Positions 17,666 through 26,535 of a stretch of DNA of 64,000 nt are shown one piece after another. Position 1 is the first letter of the stretch. Every line of letters starts with the position of its first letter. A program made the position numbers and the translations under genes. The stretch covers positions 1-64,000 of the forward strand of contig QZKV01000133.1 of assembly GCA_003599575.1 (NCBI GenBank), in the 5' to 3' direction. The notes under the pieces were generated by a model. The model made no database searches. It had not been told where the DNA came from and saw nothing but the letters and a program-made list of their open reading frames with translations. Source of the DNA: Desulfobacteraceae bacterium (GTDB taxonomy: Bacteria; Desulfobacterota; Desulfobacteria; Desulfobacterales; Desulfosarcinaceae).

Positions 17666-19195
17666 TCAACCGGTTTCAGAGGAAGGTGGCGGAGTGTGCC
17701 TGCGCTTTTGGCCGACCAGTTTGAGTGGTCCCTGCGAAAATTCGATTTCTTCTTTGTCCGATAAGGTCTCCAGTTCCTTCAAAGCCTCCCGGATTTCCTT
17801 GGAACCGCGTTCATAGACCTTCCATATGGCGCTATACTCACGGCGCGCCTCGCTTAAGGAATAGTTGCCGTTCGTCCGGCGGATGTAGTGCGCCACCAGT
17901 TCGCGGATCGATTCCCAGCTGTCCCGGCGGGTTTGATTCTGTAAGTTTGTCAGGTTATTGATGTTTTTTAAAGTTTTCTTATGAAAGCGGGTGAAAAAGA
18001 ATCGTCTCAGCGTCAACGCCCAGAGGAGGAGCGCGATCATGGCTGTGCCGCCGGCCGCGGCGGTTTTGATCCAGGGATCGATGCCGGCCATCGGCGGGGC
18101 GGCCATCATCAGCACGAAGGCTGCTGCGCCTGCGGCCAGGCTTGCCCCCAAAGCCGTGATAAATGCTTTTAACCTGAATTTGCGGGCGCGTTTGCGATAA
18201 GCGATCAATGCTTCCAGAAAATGGGCCAGGCGTTCGCCGTGCGTTTCCACAAAGGCGGCCAGATTGTCCAGGCGGTAGCGCGGGGCCTGCAAAACCGCTT
18301 TCTTCAACTCCTCGCGCTGGTTCTCCAAGTAGCGCAGATAGCTGATATCGTGATCCTCCTTGCGGGCAGACGCCTCCTGGGTGGAATAGGTCAGGTGGAT
18401 CATGGGGATGTCCTTGCGTCCCGTTATTTGGGACAGATTCCAGCACAAGGTGCCATACACCCGCAGCAGGTCGATCATGGAAGCGCATTCATCGATGCGG
18501 TTGAGCACGAACAAAACGCGGTCTTCGAATGTGCGTGCCGGCAGGGTTTCGCGCAAACTGGTATGAATTTCCCGGACAGTGCCGGCCTTGTGCGGATCGA
18601 AAAGGACCAGCACCAGATCGGCGATCTGGGCCAGGTCGCCGATGACCTCCTGATAATTGTAACCCCGGTCGCGCTCTGTAATGCTGTCCAGCATCCCCGG
18701 GGTATCGATGATGGCCAAATTCCTGAGAAAGGGTGAATTGACTTTCTTGAGCCGGAAATGGGAGGCGAAACGCTGGCCGTGTTTTTTCAGCGATTCGAAA
18801 GGATACTCGCTGTCATTGAGGAGGAATTTGCCGTCCCGCGTTTCAGAAACCTGCACCGGGCCATCGGCCGCCTGATTGTCATCATGGGTAATGATGGTGA
18901 ACGAATCATCCGTGGGCGCCTGGCCTGTGGCTTGTATCCGGGCACCTAAAAAATCGTTGATCAATGTCGATTTGCCCGATGAATAACTGCCTAGAACCAG
19001 AACCTGAGGCTTCCATTTAATCGTGGTTTCCAGGGGGACATCGCTGTACCCGTAGCGCATGGCAACCGGTGTGAGCTGCTCGGCCACCATCTCCAGCAGT
19101 TCTGTTCGCAGGGCCTTGATGTAATTGTCGCGGTACATACCTTGCTCCATCGGTTGGCCGTCCATTGCATCGATACGGGAAAAAAGCCGTTGCAT
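17666..19195 (-). CDS. Dynamin-family GTPase
   Basis: This large GTPase of about 509 residues has G1 LGSYSSGKST near residue 72, G3 IIDTPGM near 172, and G4 LNRID near 240. Two hydrophobic segments (about 345-395, FITALGASLAAGAAAFVLMM and later AMIALLLWALTL) would insert in the membrane as a hairpin, followed by a helical C-terminal tail. This plan matches bacterial dynamin-like proteins used in membrane remodelling or stress protection. The start is uncertain: the first ATG (19195) has no clear ribosome site, and an internal ATG near residue 20 sits behind GGAGCAAGG. Confidence 0.85.
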   Translation of the reverse strand: MQRLFSRIDAMDGQPMEQGMYRDNYIKALRTELLEMVAEQLTPVAMRYGYSDVPLETTIKWKPQVLVLGSYSSGKSTLINDFLGARIQATGQAPTDDSFTIITHDDNQAADGPVQVSETRDGKFLLNDSEYPFESLKKHGQRFASHFRLKKVNSPFLRNLAIIDTPGMLDSITERDRGYNYQEVIGDLAQIADLVLVLFDPHKAGTVREIHTSLRETLPARTFEDRVLFVLNRIDECASMIDLLRVYGTLCWNLSQITGRKDIPMIHLTYSTQEASARKEDHDISYLRYLENQREELKKAVLQAPRYRLDNLAAFVETHGERLAHFLEALIAYRKRARKFRLKAFITALGASLAAGAAAFVLMMAAPPMAGIDPWIKTAAAGGTAMIALLLWALTLRRFFFTRFHKKTLKNINNLTNLQNQTRRDSWESIRELVAHYIRRTNGNYSLSEARREYSAIWKVYERGSKEIREALKELETLSDKEEIEFSQGPLKLVGQKRRHTPPPSSETG

Positions 19196-19286
19196 TTTCT
19201 GCGCTTATTGTCATTTATAGGCAACAAAGCGAATTAAATCAATAATTTTAAATCTTCAATTCAGACGTCATCCAAGGGAGTTCGGG

Positions 19287-20054
19287 ATGAAGCCAATTTT
19301 ACGGGAAGGGCTGGTGGATGCGCACGCTCATTTGAATGAAATCGAGCAGATCGACCAGGTCCTGGCGGATGCGCGGCGGGTAGGTGTGACCCGCGTGGTG
19401 GCCGTCGGCATGGACCGGGATTCCAATGAGACAACCCTCGCGCTGGCCTCGCGCTTTCCAGGGCAGGTGTGGCCGGCTGTCGGTTACCACCCCTGGTCGC
19501 TTCGCCCCGATACGGTGGAGGACACGCTGGCGCACATCCGCGCCAACCTGAGCCGATGCGTCGCTTTGGGGGAAGTGGGGTTGGACTACAAGGCCAAGGT
19601 GAAAAAGAATTTTCAGAAGGAGGTTTTCGAGCGTCTGTTGGTTCTGGCGGTCGAACACGATAAGCCGGCCATCATTCATTGCCGCTTTTCCCATCAGCGC
19701 GCCCACTCCATGGTACGCAGCGCCGGCGTGCGGCAGGCGGTCTTTCACTGGTACAGCGGACCTGCGCAGGTGCTGGAGATGCTCCTGGCCGACGGCTACC
19801 ACATTTCAGTGACGCCGGCTCTGGCGTACAGCGAGCCCCATCGAGCGGCAGCCGAGCTGGCGCCTCTTACGCGTATCCTGGTGGAAACCGACACCCCGGT
19901 GAGTTACCAGGGCCGGGTTTCACGTCCGGCGGACCTGCTGCAGACCATTGCGTGGCTGAGCCGGATCAAACAGATGCCCGAAGAAGAGGTCGCCGCAGTT
20001 ACGGCCCGGAATGCCCGTCTGTTTTACGCGATTCCGTCGATTCCTCCCGCTTGA
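19287..20054 (+). CDS. TatD-family metal-dependent hydrolase
   Basis: This 255-residue TIM-barrel hydrolase has the metal-binding signatures DAHAH near residue 11, GEVGLD near 97, IIHC near 130, HWYSG near 153 and ETDTPV near 200. These are the TatD family's DNase/deoxyribonuclease marks. Relatives have 3'-5' exonuclease or aminoacyl-tRNA editing activity. AGGGAG lies before ATG. Its length is near the family norm. A precise substrate is not predicted. Confidence 0.9.
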   Translation: MKPILREGLVDAHAHLNEIEQIDQVLADARRVGVTRVVAVGMDRDSNETTLALASRFPGQVWPAVGYHPWSLRPDTVEDTLAHIRANLSRCVALGEVGLDYKAKVKKNFQKEVFERLLVLAVEHDKPAIIHCRFSHQRAHSMVRSAGVRQAVFHWYSGPAQVLEMLLADGYHISVTPALAYSEPHRAAAELAPLTRILVETDTPVSYQGRVSRPADLLQTIAWLSRIKQMPEEEVAAVTARNARLFYAIPSIPPA

Positions 20055-20190
20055 AACGTAACCGCTGAGCATGTTCCCCAATGGGAATTTGTCCTCGACG
20101 CTCTTGACCTTCTGTGCGCCGTATGGTTTCTTGTGCCCGTTCCATCCGGATTGAGAAGCATACCCTCCCCATATTCGAGGAAGAGACCGC

Positions 20191-21111
20191 ATGAAAAAAG
20201 CAACTTATCACGGCATCCGCGACATCAGGATCGAAGAGGTGCCGGAACCCGCTCCCGGCCGGGGCGAAGTGAAGGTCAAAATCAGATATTGCGGCATCTG
20301 CGGATCCGACCTGCATGAATACCTGCACGGCCCTTTTCCGAGAAGCACCTTCGGGCATGAAGCCTGCGGCACGATTGCGGCCGTCGGCCCCGATGTGACC
20401 GAATATGTTCCGGGAGAACGGGTATGCACCGTTTTTCCGGGCGCTTTCGCGGAATATATCGCCTGCCCGGCGGAAAGACTGATCAGAATTCCGCAAAGCA
20501 TGGATTGGAAGCGCGCCGCCGTTTTGGAACCTTTGTCCGGGGCGGCTTATGCCATCGATCGCGGCCGCGTGATGCCTGAGGAGACGGTTTTCATCGCCGG
20601 CGCCGGAACAGTGGGGTTGATGTTCCTGTTGGGGTTGAAAGCGATGGGAGTCCACACGGTTTACATGACGGACCTTCTGGAAAACAGGCGCAGGAAAGCC
20701 GAAGAATTGGGAGCCACACAGGTCTGGAATCCCAAGCAGGTCAAAAGCCCGGCCAAGGTGAAAGAATTGACCCAGGGCCGGGGTGTGGATGTGGCCATCG
20801 AGGCCGTGGGGGTCGAAGCAACCCTAAAAGACTGCCTTGCTTCCGCTATGTATCGCGGGCGGGTCATCGTCCAGGGCATCTTCACCGAGCGGCCGCAGAT
20901 ACACATGCTGGGGTTCGTCACCCGCGAGACCACCATGATCGGTACCAGCTCCATCTATCCGCCATTGGCCCTGCAATGGCTGGACACAGGCAAGACCCTG
21001 CCTGAAAGCATCATCACCGATATCATCCCCTTGGCGGATATCGCCGAGAGCGGTTTCGCGGCGCTGACCGGATCGAACCAAACGGCCATCAAGATCCTGG
21101 TTGAACCTTAA
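20191..21111 (+). CDS. Zinc-type alcohol dehydrogenase family protein lacking the structural-zinc lobe
   Basis: This 306-residue medium-chain dehydrogenase/reductase has the catalytic-zinc cysteine in CGICGSDLHE, the GHEACG motif near residue 53, and an NAD-binding GAGTVGLMFLL near 143. Compared with full-length family members (about 340-350 residues), the cysteine loop that holds the structural zinc is absent. The chain passes directly from GERVCTVF to PGAFAEYIACP. This is a clean loss rather than a frameshift. It resembles the 2,3-butanediol/L-threonine branch. It oxidises or reduces some alcohol or carbonyl with NAD(P); the substrate is unknown. GAGGAAGAG precedes ATG. Confidence 0.88.
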   Translation: MKKATYHGIRDIRIEEVPEPAPGRGEVKVKIRYCGICGSDLHEYLHGPFPRSTFGHEACGTIAAVGPDVTEYVPGERVCTVFPGAFAEYIACPAERLIRIPQSMDWKRAAVLEPLSGAAYAIDRGRVMPEETVFIAGAGTVGLMFLLGLKAMGVHTVYMTDLLENRRRKAEELGATQVWNPKQVKSPAKVKELTQGRGVDVAIEAVGVEATLKDCLASAMYRGRVIVQGIFTERPQIHMLGFVTRETTMIGTSSIYPPLALQWLDTGKTLPESIITDIIPLADIAESGFAALTGSNQTAIKILVEP

Positions 21112-21213
21112 CAAAACCACGACCGATCTCCGCGAATGGCAATCTCCGCCTGGTGTGCGAAATCAAAGCGGTTTTTTCTGGAATTCACGAATCAAGCAGA
21201 GTACTAGGGACCA

Positions 21214-21867
21214 ATGAATTTTCTTGCCCATCTGTATCTGGCCGACCTTACCGGCGACTCTTTCATCGGGCATCTGCTTGGGGATTTCGTCAAAGGCCGG
21301 GATATGCAGGGCTACAGCCGCGAGATCCAGGCGGCCATCATGTTTCATCGCAAGATCGATTCATTTTGTGATGCCCATCCGGTCACCCGCGTCAGCCGCA
21401 ACCGCATCGGTCCGCGGCGGCGGCGTTTTGCCGGTGTGATCGTGGATGTTTGCTACGATCACTTTTTAGCGCGCCACTGGCATTGCTTTCACTCGGAACC
21501 CCTGACGGTTTTCGCGCGGAGGGCCTATGGCGCCTTGAAACGGGATCGCACCCTGCTGCCGGAGAAGTTCGGCAGCGTGGTGCAGCGGATGATCGCCTAT
21601 GATTGGTTGGGCGGCTATTTTCATCTCGATAAGGTGGCTGTGGCCCTGGATCGAACGGCCGGTCGATTGAGCTGCGGTGAACGGTTCAAAGGCGGGATTG
21701 CCGATATTTTGCATGATTACCGTGCTCTCCAGGGTGATTTTCAGGCCTTCTTCCCCGAAATAATCCGTTTTTCCAGGGATTATGGAAACAGTGCAGCGAG
21801 TCTGCAGACATCCGCCGGATCTGACAACTGGAAAGGAAAACCATGGCCATGTATGACTATACCATAG
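21214..21867 (+). CDS. acpH: Acyl carrier protein phosphodiesterase
   Basis: This 217-residue protein opens MNFLAHLYLADLTGDSFIGH and has the family stretches LGDFVKGRDM and VDVCYDHFLARHW, with the metal-site Asp and His residues. It belongs to the AcpH family (PF04336), which removes 4'-phosphopantetheine from acyl carrier protein. The tail overlaps the next gene by 25 bp, so the two are likely translated together. Length is slightly longer than E. coli AcpH (193). Confidence 0.85.
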   Translation: MNFLAHLYLADLTGDSFIGHLLGDFVKGRDMQGYSREIQAAIMFHRKIDSFCDAHPVTRVSRNRIGPRRRRFAGVIVDVCYDHFLARHWHCFHSEPLTVFARRAYGALKRDRTLLPEKFGSVVQRMIAYDWLGGYFHLDKVAVALDRTAGRLSCGERFKGGIADILHDYRALQGDFQAFFPEIIRFSRDYGNSAASLQTSAGSDNWKGKPWPCMTIP

Positions 21868-22544
21868 ACGGAAATTTGGCGATTTTAACCATGAACAACG
21901 GGGAAAATCGCTTTAATTTGGATTCTGTCCGGGCGTTTCGGGAGATCCTTACAGAAATCGAGGGCAAGACTCAGGTCAATGCCCTGGTAGTCACCAGCGC
22001 GCACGAAAAAATATGGTCCAACGGGATCGATCTGGATTGGTTGCTCACGGCCGTTCAAAAGGAAGGCGGCCCCGTCCGGGACCGTTTCCTTATTGAACTG
22101 TACACCTTGTTCAAACGCTTGCTCACTTTCTCCATGCCTACAGTGGCGGCAATCAACGGGCATGCCTTCGCCGGCGGGGCCTTTTTGGCTTTTTCGCACG
22201 ACTTCCGCTTCATGCGCTCGGATCGGGGTTGGATATGCCTGCCCGAAGTGGATCTCGGAATTCCGCTGGGGCCTGTTTTCATGGCGATCACCCGGCACAA
22301 TATGCCCGGGTTTTTACTCCATGAGATGCAATATACAGCCAGACGGCTGACCGCCCAGGAATGTGAATCGTACCATATCATCATGAAGGCTTGTCCACTG
22401 GATCAACTGATGCAGCTGGCCGTGACATTCGCCAGGGGATTAAACAAGCAGCGCGATATCATCGGCCGTATGAAAGTTGAAACGCTTGGCCCCATTATCC
22501 GCGTCATCGATGAAACCGTGGCTTCGCTCTCGGAAGGGAGTTAA
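21843..22544 (+). CDS. Enoyl-CoA hydratase/isomerase family protein
   Basis: This 233-residue crotonase-fold protein opens MAMYDYTIDGNLAILTMNNG. The CoA-ester oxyanion hole is formed by SNGIDLDWL near residue 58 and NGHAFAGGAFLAF near residue 102. The acidic residue following LPEVDLGIPLG matches the delta3,delta2-enoyl-CoA isomerase position rather than the two-glutamate hydratase. GGAAAGGAAAACC lies before ATG. It overlaps acpH by 25 bp. A role in unsaturated acyl-CoA metabolism is inferred. Confidence 0.85.
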   Translation: MAMYDYTIDGNLAILTMNNGENRFNLDSVRAFREILTEIEGKTQVNALVVTSAHEKIWSNGIDLDWLLTAVQKEGGPVRDRFLIELYTLFKRLLTFSMPTVAAINGHAFAGGAFLAFSHDFRFMRSDRGWICLPEVDLGIPLGPVFMAITRHNMPGFLLHEMQYTARRLTAQECESYHIIMKACPLDQLMQLAVTFARGLNKQRDIIGRMKVETLGPIIRVIDETVASLSEGS

Positions 22545-22753
22545 AGGTAATTCAAACCCCGGCCAGCGCGGATAAAATCGGTTTCAGGCCGGCCGCGCGG
22601 CCATTTTCCTTTGATGGAACCGGCAACAGCCCTTCCGAAAACTCGTTTTATACCCGCGAAGGTGATACGACTAATTCCTTGTTTGAAAGTGCCCCTCGCC
22701 GGTTGTCACGCTATGATCGCTCGGATTGGCAAGCAGCCTGGAGGAAAATACAT

Positions 22754-23476
22754 ATGCCCTGTCCCGACCAGCCCGTTCCAACACAAAGCCTTAAAGATCA
22801 ATGTGCCGCCTATATCGAGCGATCGATTTTATCCGGGGAATTGGCTGTAGGCCAAAAACTGCCGCCGCCGCGAGACCTGGCGCAGCAGCTGGGGATCAAG
22901 CATAGGGATGTGCAGGGCGCCTTGGTCGAGCTGGCCTCGAAAGGCCTGCTCAAAACGGTTCCGCGCGTGGGAACCCTGGTCAACGATTTTCGCAAGGAGG
23001 GCTCCCTTGCCGTACTGGTTGCACTGTTCAGCTATCAGCAGGGGGATCTGGCACCCAAGCTGCTCAGCGACTTGATGGCCATGCGGACGCTGCTCGAAAT
23101 CGAAAACGCACGTCTGGCCGCATTGCACCGCGGGGAAGAGGATATCCGCGGCATGCGCGACCTGATCAAGGTCGAAGAGAAGACCGATCCGGCGGACATT
23201 GAAACTTTGACCTGGCAGAATTTCCAATTCCACCACCTGGTGGCTATTGCCAGCGGCAATCTGAGCTATGCGCTGTTATTGAACTCATGCAAACCGGTTT
23301 ATACGAACCTGCTGAGCCGTTTCTTTGAGGACCCCGAAGTGGTGCCGACGGCCATCGGTTTTCATCGCGATTTGGCTGACGCCATCAGGAAGCAAAACGA
23401 GCAGCTTGCCGTGGCGGTCATGCGTTGTATGCTCTCTTACGGAGATGAACGTCTGCGCGACGCAGGGTCCAAATAA
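22754..23476 (+). CDS. GntR/FadR-family transcriptional regulator
   Basis: This 240-residue regulator has an N-terminal winged HTH (IERSILSGELAVGQKLPPPR, then DVQGALVELASKGLL) followed by an all-helical FCD-like ligand domain with the conserved HHLVAIASGN and FHRDLADAI. The start at 22754 has GGAGGAAAATACAT upstream; the longer in-frame reading from 22679 is rejected. It precedes the flavin oxidoreductase gene at 23587 and a palindrome lies in the gap, so it probably controls that gene. Acyl-CoA or a carboxylic acid is a likely ligand from family habit. Confidence 0.88.
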   Translation: MPCPDQPVPTQSLKDQCAAYIERSILSGELAVGQKLPPPRDLAQQLGIKHRDVQGALVELASKGLLKTVPRVGTLVNDFRKEGSLAVLVALFSYQQGDLAPKLLSDLMAMRTLLEIENARLAALHRGEEDIRGMRDLIKVEEKTDPADIETLTWQNFQFHHLVAIASGNLSYALLLNSCKPVYTNLLSRFFEDPEVVPTAIGFHRDLADAIRKQNEQLAVAVMRCMLSYGDERLRDAGSK

Positions 23477-23545
23477 GGGTTATACCCAGATCGAAGGAAG
23501 GGACCCTTTTGGTTTAGGGGTGCACCACATCTGAAAACCGGTTTG

Positions 23546-23558
23546 CCACTTCAAGTGG
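23546..23558. promoter_or_regulatory. Palindrome between the GntR gene and the flavin reductase gene
   Basis: CCACTTCAAGTGG is a perfect 13-bp palindrome (6-bp arms) between the regulator's stop and the reductase's start. Its position suits a GntR/FadR-type operator; binding is not shown. Confidence 0.4.
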
Positions 23559-23586
23559 TTTCGAATCTCTAATGAAAGGGGAAAAC

Positions 23587-25590
23587 ATGCGCGACCCGTT
23601 ATTCGACCCGATTGTGATCAATCAGTTGAAGATTAAAAACAGGATTTACATGCCGGCCATGCATATGGCCATGGCCGACAATTTCCAGGTCAACGACCGG
23701 CTGCTGGAATTCTATATCGAGCGGGCCAGAGGAGGCGCCGGCATGATTGTGGTCGGATATGCCACCGTGGACGATCTTTCGGGCAATCCGCAGAACATCG
23801 GCGCGCATGAAGACCGATTCATCCCCGGGCTCGCGCGGCTGGCGGCGGCGATTCGGGATAACGGCGCGCGAGCGGCCGTGCAGCTCAATCATGCCGGCCG
23901 GTACAATTCATCTTTTTTCCTCAATGGCAAACGGCCGGTCGCCCCTTCGGCCATTGCTTCGCGGATGACTCGGGAAACGCCGCAGGCTCTTACGATCGAT
24001 GAGATCAAAGAGCTGATCGACCATTTCGCCCAGGCCGCCGCACGCGTAAAGCAGGCCGGATTCGATTCAGTTGAAGTGCTGAGCGGGACCGGCTACCTGA
24101 TCAGTGAATTTCTTTCTCCCCTGACCAATCAACGCGATGATGAATACGGCGGCGACCTGGATAACCGGATGCGCTTTGGATTGGAAGTGATGCAGGCCAT
24201 CCGCCGTGCGGTGGGCGGCGACTATCCGCTGATTGTGCGCATGAACGGCAATGATTTTATGCCCGGCGGCCAGGGTCGCATCGAATTGCAGGCTTACGCG
24301 AAAGCGCTGGTGCAACGCGCCGGCGTGGATGCGCTCTGCATCAATGTGGGCTGGCACGAAGCCCGTGTTCCCCAGATTATTACCGCCGTGCCAAGGGGCG
24401 TCTTTGCCTACCTGGCCAGGGGAATCAAGGAGCTGGTGAACGTTCCGGTGATAGCCAGCCATCGGATCAACGACCCATTTACGGCCCGGGATATGATCGC
24501 CGACGGCATGTGCGATATGGTCGCCATGGGCCGCAGCCTCATTGCGGATCCCTACCTGCCCGACAAAGCGCAAGCGGGCCGCGAGGAGGAGATCGTGCAT
24601 TGCGTGGCTTGCGCCCAGGGCTGTTTTGATAATCTTTTCAAACTCAAAGCCGTGGAGTGCCTGTGCAACCCCAGGGCCGGAAATGAAAAGCGGACGCGTC
24701 TCGAGAAAGCGTCGCCGCCGAAAAAGGTGATGGTTGTCGGCGGCGGTGCGGCCGGCATGAGCGCCGCCCTGGCGGCGGCCGAACGCGGCCATAAAGTCGC
24801 TCTGTTTGAAAAAAGCGATTGCCTGGGCGGTCAACTGCACCTGGCGGGTGCGCCTCCGGGCAGAGAAGAGTTCATCACTTTGGCCAGGGATCTGGCCAAG
24901 CAGCTCGCCATCAGCCCGGTTTCGGTTCATCTCAAGCAGTCAGTAGACGAAGCCCTGATCGACGCCGAACGACCGGATGCCGTTATCGTGGCCACCGGGG
25001 CTGTTCCCATCACGCTCCCGCTTCCCGGTGCGGAATTGCCGCACGTGGTGCAGGCCTGGGACGTCCTGCGGAATAAAGTCCCCACGGGCAAACGGGTGGT
25101 GATCGTCGGCGGCGGGGCCGTCGGGGTGGAGGTCGCCCTGTTGCTGGCCGAAAAAGGTACGCTCAGCGGGGATGCGCTCAAGTTTTTGCTGGTCAATCGC
25201 GCCGAGACGCCCGAGACGTTGTACGAACTTGCCGTAAAAGGCACCAAACAAATTACGATCATCGAGATGCTCGAGGCCATCGGCAAAGAGATCGGCCGCT
25301 CGACCAAGTGGTGCATGTTTCAGGATATGGAACGCATGGGCATTCAACGCATGACGGTCACCAAGGCCCTGGAAATCACCGCCGCCGGCATCCGCGTTCA
25401 GGGGCCGGAAGGCGAGCGGGAAATCCCGGCCGACACCGTCGTGCTGGCGGCCGGGGCACGATCCTACGACCCGTTGTCGGAGCTTTTGAAGGAGAAGGGG
25501 ATTGCGCATATCCAGGCTGGCGATGCACGGAAAGTGGCCCAAGCCATCGATGCGGTGCACCAGGGGTTCCAGGCCGGCCAGCAAATCTAA
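23587..25590 (+). CDS. Old-yellow-enzyme-type NADH:flavin oxidoreductase with 4Fe-4S cluster and FAD domain (2,4-dienoyl-CoA reductase-like)
   Basis: This 667-residue enzyme has two parts. Residues 1-340 form an FMN-binding TIM barrel (opening DPIVINQLKIKNRIYMPAMH, with the substrate-loop QLNHAGRY and MNGNDFMPGGQG). A cysteine cluster follows, CVACAQGCFDNLF then VECLCNPRAG, that would hold [4Fe-4S]. Residues 380-667 form an FAD/NAD(P)-binding module, VVGGGAAGMSAALAAAERGH and GKRVVIVGGGAVGVEVALLL. This is the layout of FadH-like 2,4-dienoyl-CoA reductases, trimethylamine dehydrogenases and related ene-reductases. The substrate is not known. Start ATG 23587 has AAAGGGGAAAAC upstream. Confidence 0.9.
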   Translation: MRDPLFDPIVINQLKIKNRIYMPAMHMAMADNFQVNDRLLEFYIERARGGAGMIVVGYATVDDLSGNPQNIGAHEDRFIPGLARLAAAIRDNGARAAVQLNHAGRYNSSFFLNGKRPVAPSAIASRMTRETPQALTIDEIKELIDHFAQAAARVKQAGFDSVEVLSGTGYLISEFLSPLTNQRDDEYGGDLDNRMRFGLEVMQAIRRAVGGDYPLIVRMNGNDFMPGGQGRIELQAYAKALVQRAGVDALCINVGWHEARVPQIITAVPRGVFAYLARGIKELVNVPVIASHRINDPFTARDMIADGMCDMVAMGRSLIADPYLPDKAQAGREEEIVHCVACAQGCFDNLFKLKAVECLCNPRAGNEKRTRLEKASPPKKVMVVGGGAAGMSAALAAAERGHKVALFEKSDCLGGQLHLAGAPPGREEFITLARDLAKQLAISPVSVHLKQSVDEALIDAERPDAVIVATGAVPITLPLPGAELPHVVQAWDVLRNKVPTGKRVVIVGGGAVGVEVALLLAEKGTLSGDALKFLLVNRAETPETLYELAVKGTKQITIIEMLEAIGKEIGRSTKWCMFQDMERMGIQRMTVTKALEITAAGIRVQGPEGEREIPADTVVLAAGARSYDPLSELLKEKGIAHIQAGDARKVAQAIDAVHQGFQAGQQI

Positions 25591-25689
25591 AAGGCGGGAA
25601 GATGTGCACGTGCCGCTGGGAAAACTATAGAGATAAAAACTTTCCCCCGTGTCGCTGTGTGATCGCCCGGCCGAAACCGGTTTTCAGGT

Positions 25690-25717
25690 AGCCCGTTTCC
25701 CTCAGTGGAAACGGGCT
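25690..25717. terminator. Probable bidirectional terminator between convergent genes
   Basis: A perfect 11-bp stem (AGCCCGTTTCC with GGAAACGGGCT, 6-nt loop) lies between the flavin reductase gene and the convergent hydrolase gene. The stem overlaps the hydrolase stop codon by about two bases. The T-rich side reads in the minus direction only weakly, so strength is uncertain. Confidence 0.55.
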
Positions 25718-26453
25718 ATTTCGTCTCGCGATGGTCCGCAGAGGAGAAGGGTTTGAACCATGCGGTGCACGCATGCATGAATCGGCGTTGATGGGCGGGG
25801 TTGCTCATAGGGTGGTCGCCGCCTTCGAGACTGATAAGTTTTTTGGGCTCGCGGGCCGCTTCAAAAATCCGCAAGGCATGGTCCGGCGGGACGATGTCGT
25901 CGCTGGTCCCATGCACGATCAGGATATTTTTCAGGCCGGACAAGCAAGGGCGGATATCGAAGGAAATTGCGGCCAGATCATTGTCCGGTAGCGCATGTTG
26001 GGCCCGGATCTGTTGACCGGCAGCTTTTCCAAGGGTCTGGCTGTGGATCGGTGCGGCGTATGTCACGATGCCCGGTACGCTCCATTGGACCGCTGTCGCA
26101 ATGACCACCGTGCCACCAAAGCTGCTGCCGAACAACCCGATCACTGCGCCTACGGGGGAATAGGTTTGCATGCGCGCAATGGCGTGATAAAGATCCCGGC
26201 TGCGCGAGGGGAGCAACGATCCCGGCTGCAGATCTCCCTGGCTGTCACCGCAACCGCGGTGATCGAAACGCAAATAGGCGATACCGATCCGGTTGAGTGC
26301 TTCGGCAAGGGCGATCTGCTTGGGAGATTGTCGATCGGCCAGGAGCCCATGGCAACCGATCACCACCGGGGGTTGCTCCCTGTCCGGGAGGTGCAACGTG
26401 CCGGTTAATCGAAGGCCGTCGGACATGAAATGGATGGTTTCCTGTTTGGACAT
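25716..26453 (-). CDS. Alpha/beta hydrolase (lysophospholipase/peptidase S9-like)
   Basis: This 245-residue protein has the alpha/beta hydrolase fold. It shows HGLLADRQSPKQIALAEAL, a nucleophile elbow GSSFGG near residue 108, an acid in HGTSDDIVP near 182, and a histidine in GGDHPMSN near 214. The GCHGL oxyanion element and GDSQG-like region match dienelactone/lysophospholipase-type enzymes. No signal peptide. The 3' end overlaps the convergent terminator stem. Substrate unknown. Confidence 0.85.
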   Translation of the reverse strand: MSKQETIHFMSDGLRLTGTLHLPDREQPPVVIGCHGLLADRQSPKQIALAEALNRIGIAYLRFDHRGCGDSQGDLQPGSLLPSRSRDLYHAIARMQTYSPVGAVIGLFGSSFGGTVVIATAVQWSVPGIVTYAAPIHSQTLGKAAGQQIRAQHALPDNDLAAISFDIRPCLSGLKNILIVHGTSDDIVPPDHALRIFEAAREPKKLISLEGGDHPMSNPAHQRRFMHACTAWFKPFSSADHRETK

Positions 26454-26458
26454 GGATT

Positions 26459-26509
26459 GGGTTACTGGGTTTGTTGGGTTATTGGGTTTGTTGGGTTATT
26501 GGGTTTTTA
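26459..26509. repeat. Three tandem 17-bp repeats between divergent genes
   Basis: Three copies of the unit GGGTTATTGGGTTTGTT (17 bp) lie head to tail at 26459-26509; the last ends TTTTTA and the first has one C for T. They fill the gap between the hydrolase and rlmD starts. Each unit carries GGGTT twice. Confidence 0.75.
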
Positions 26510-26535
26510 AAAAATTTTATTTAAAAAGGTATACA

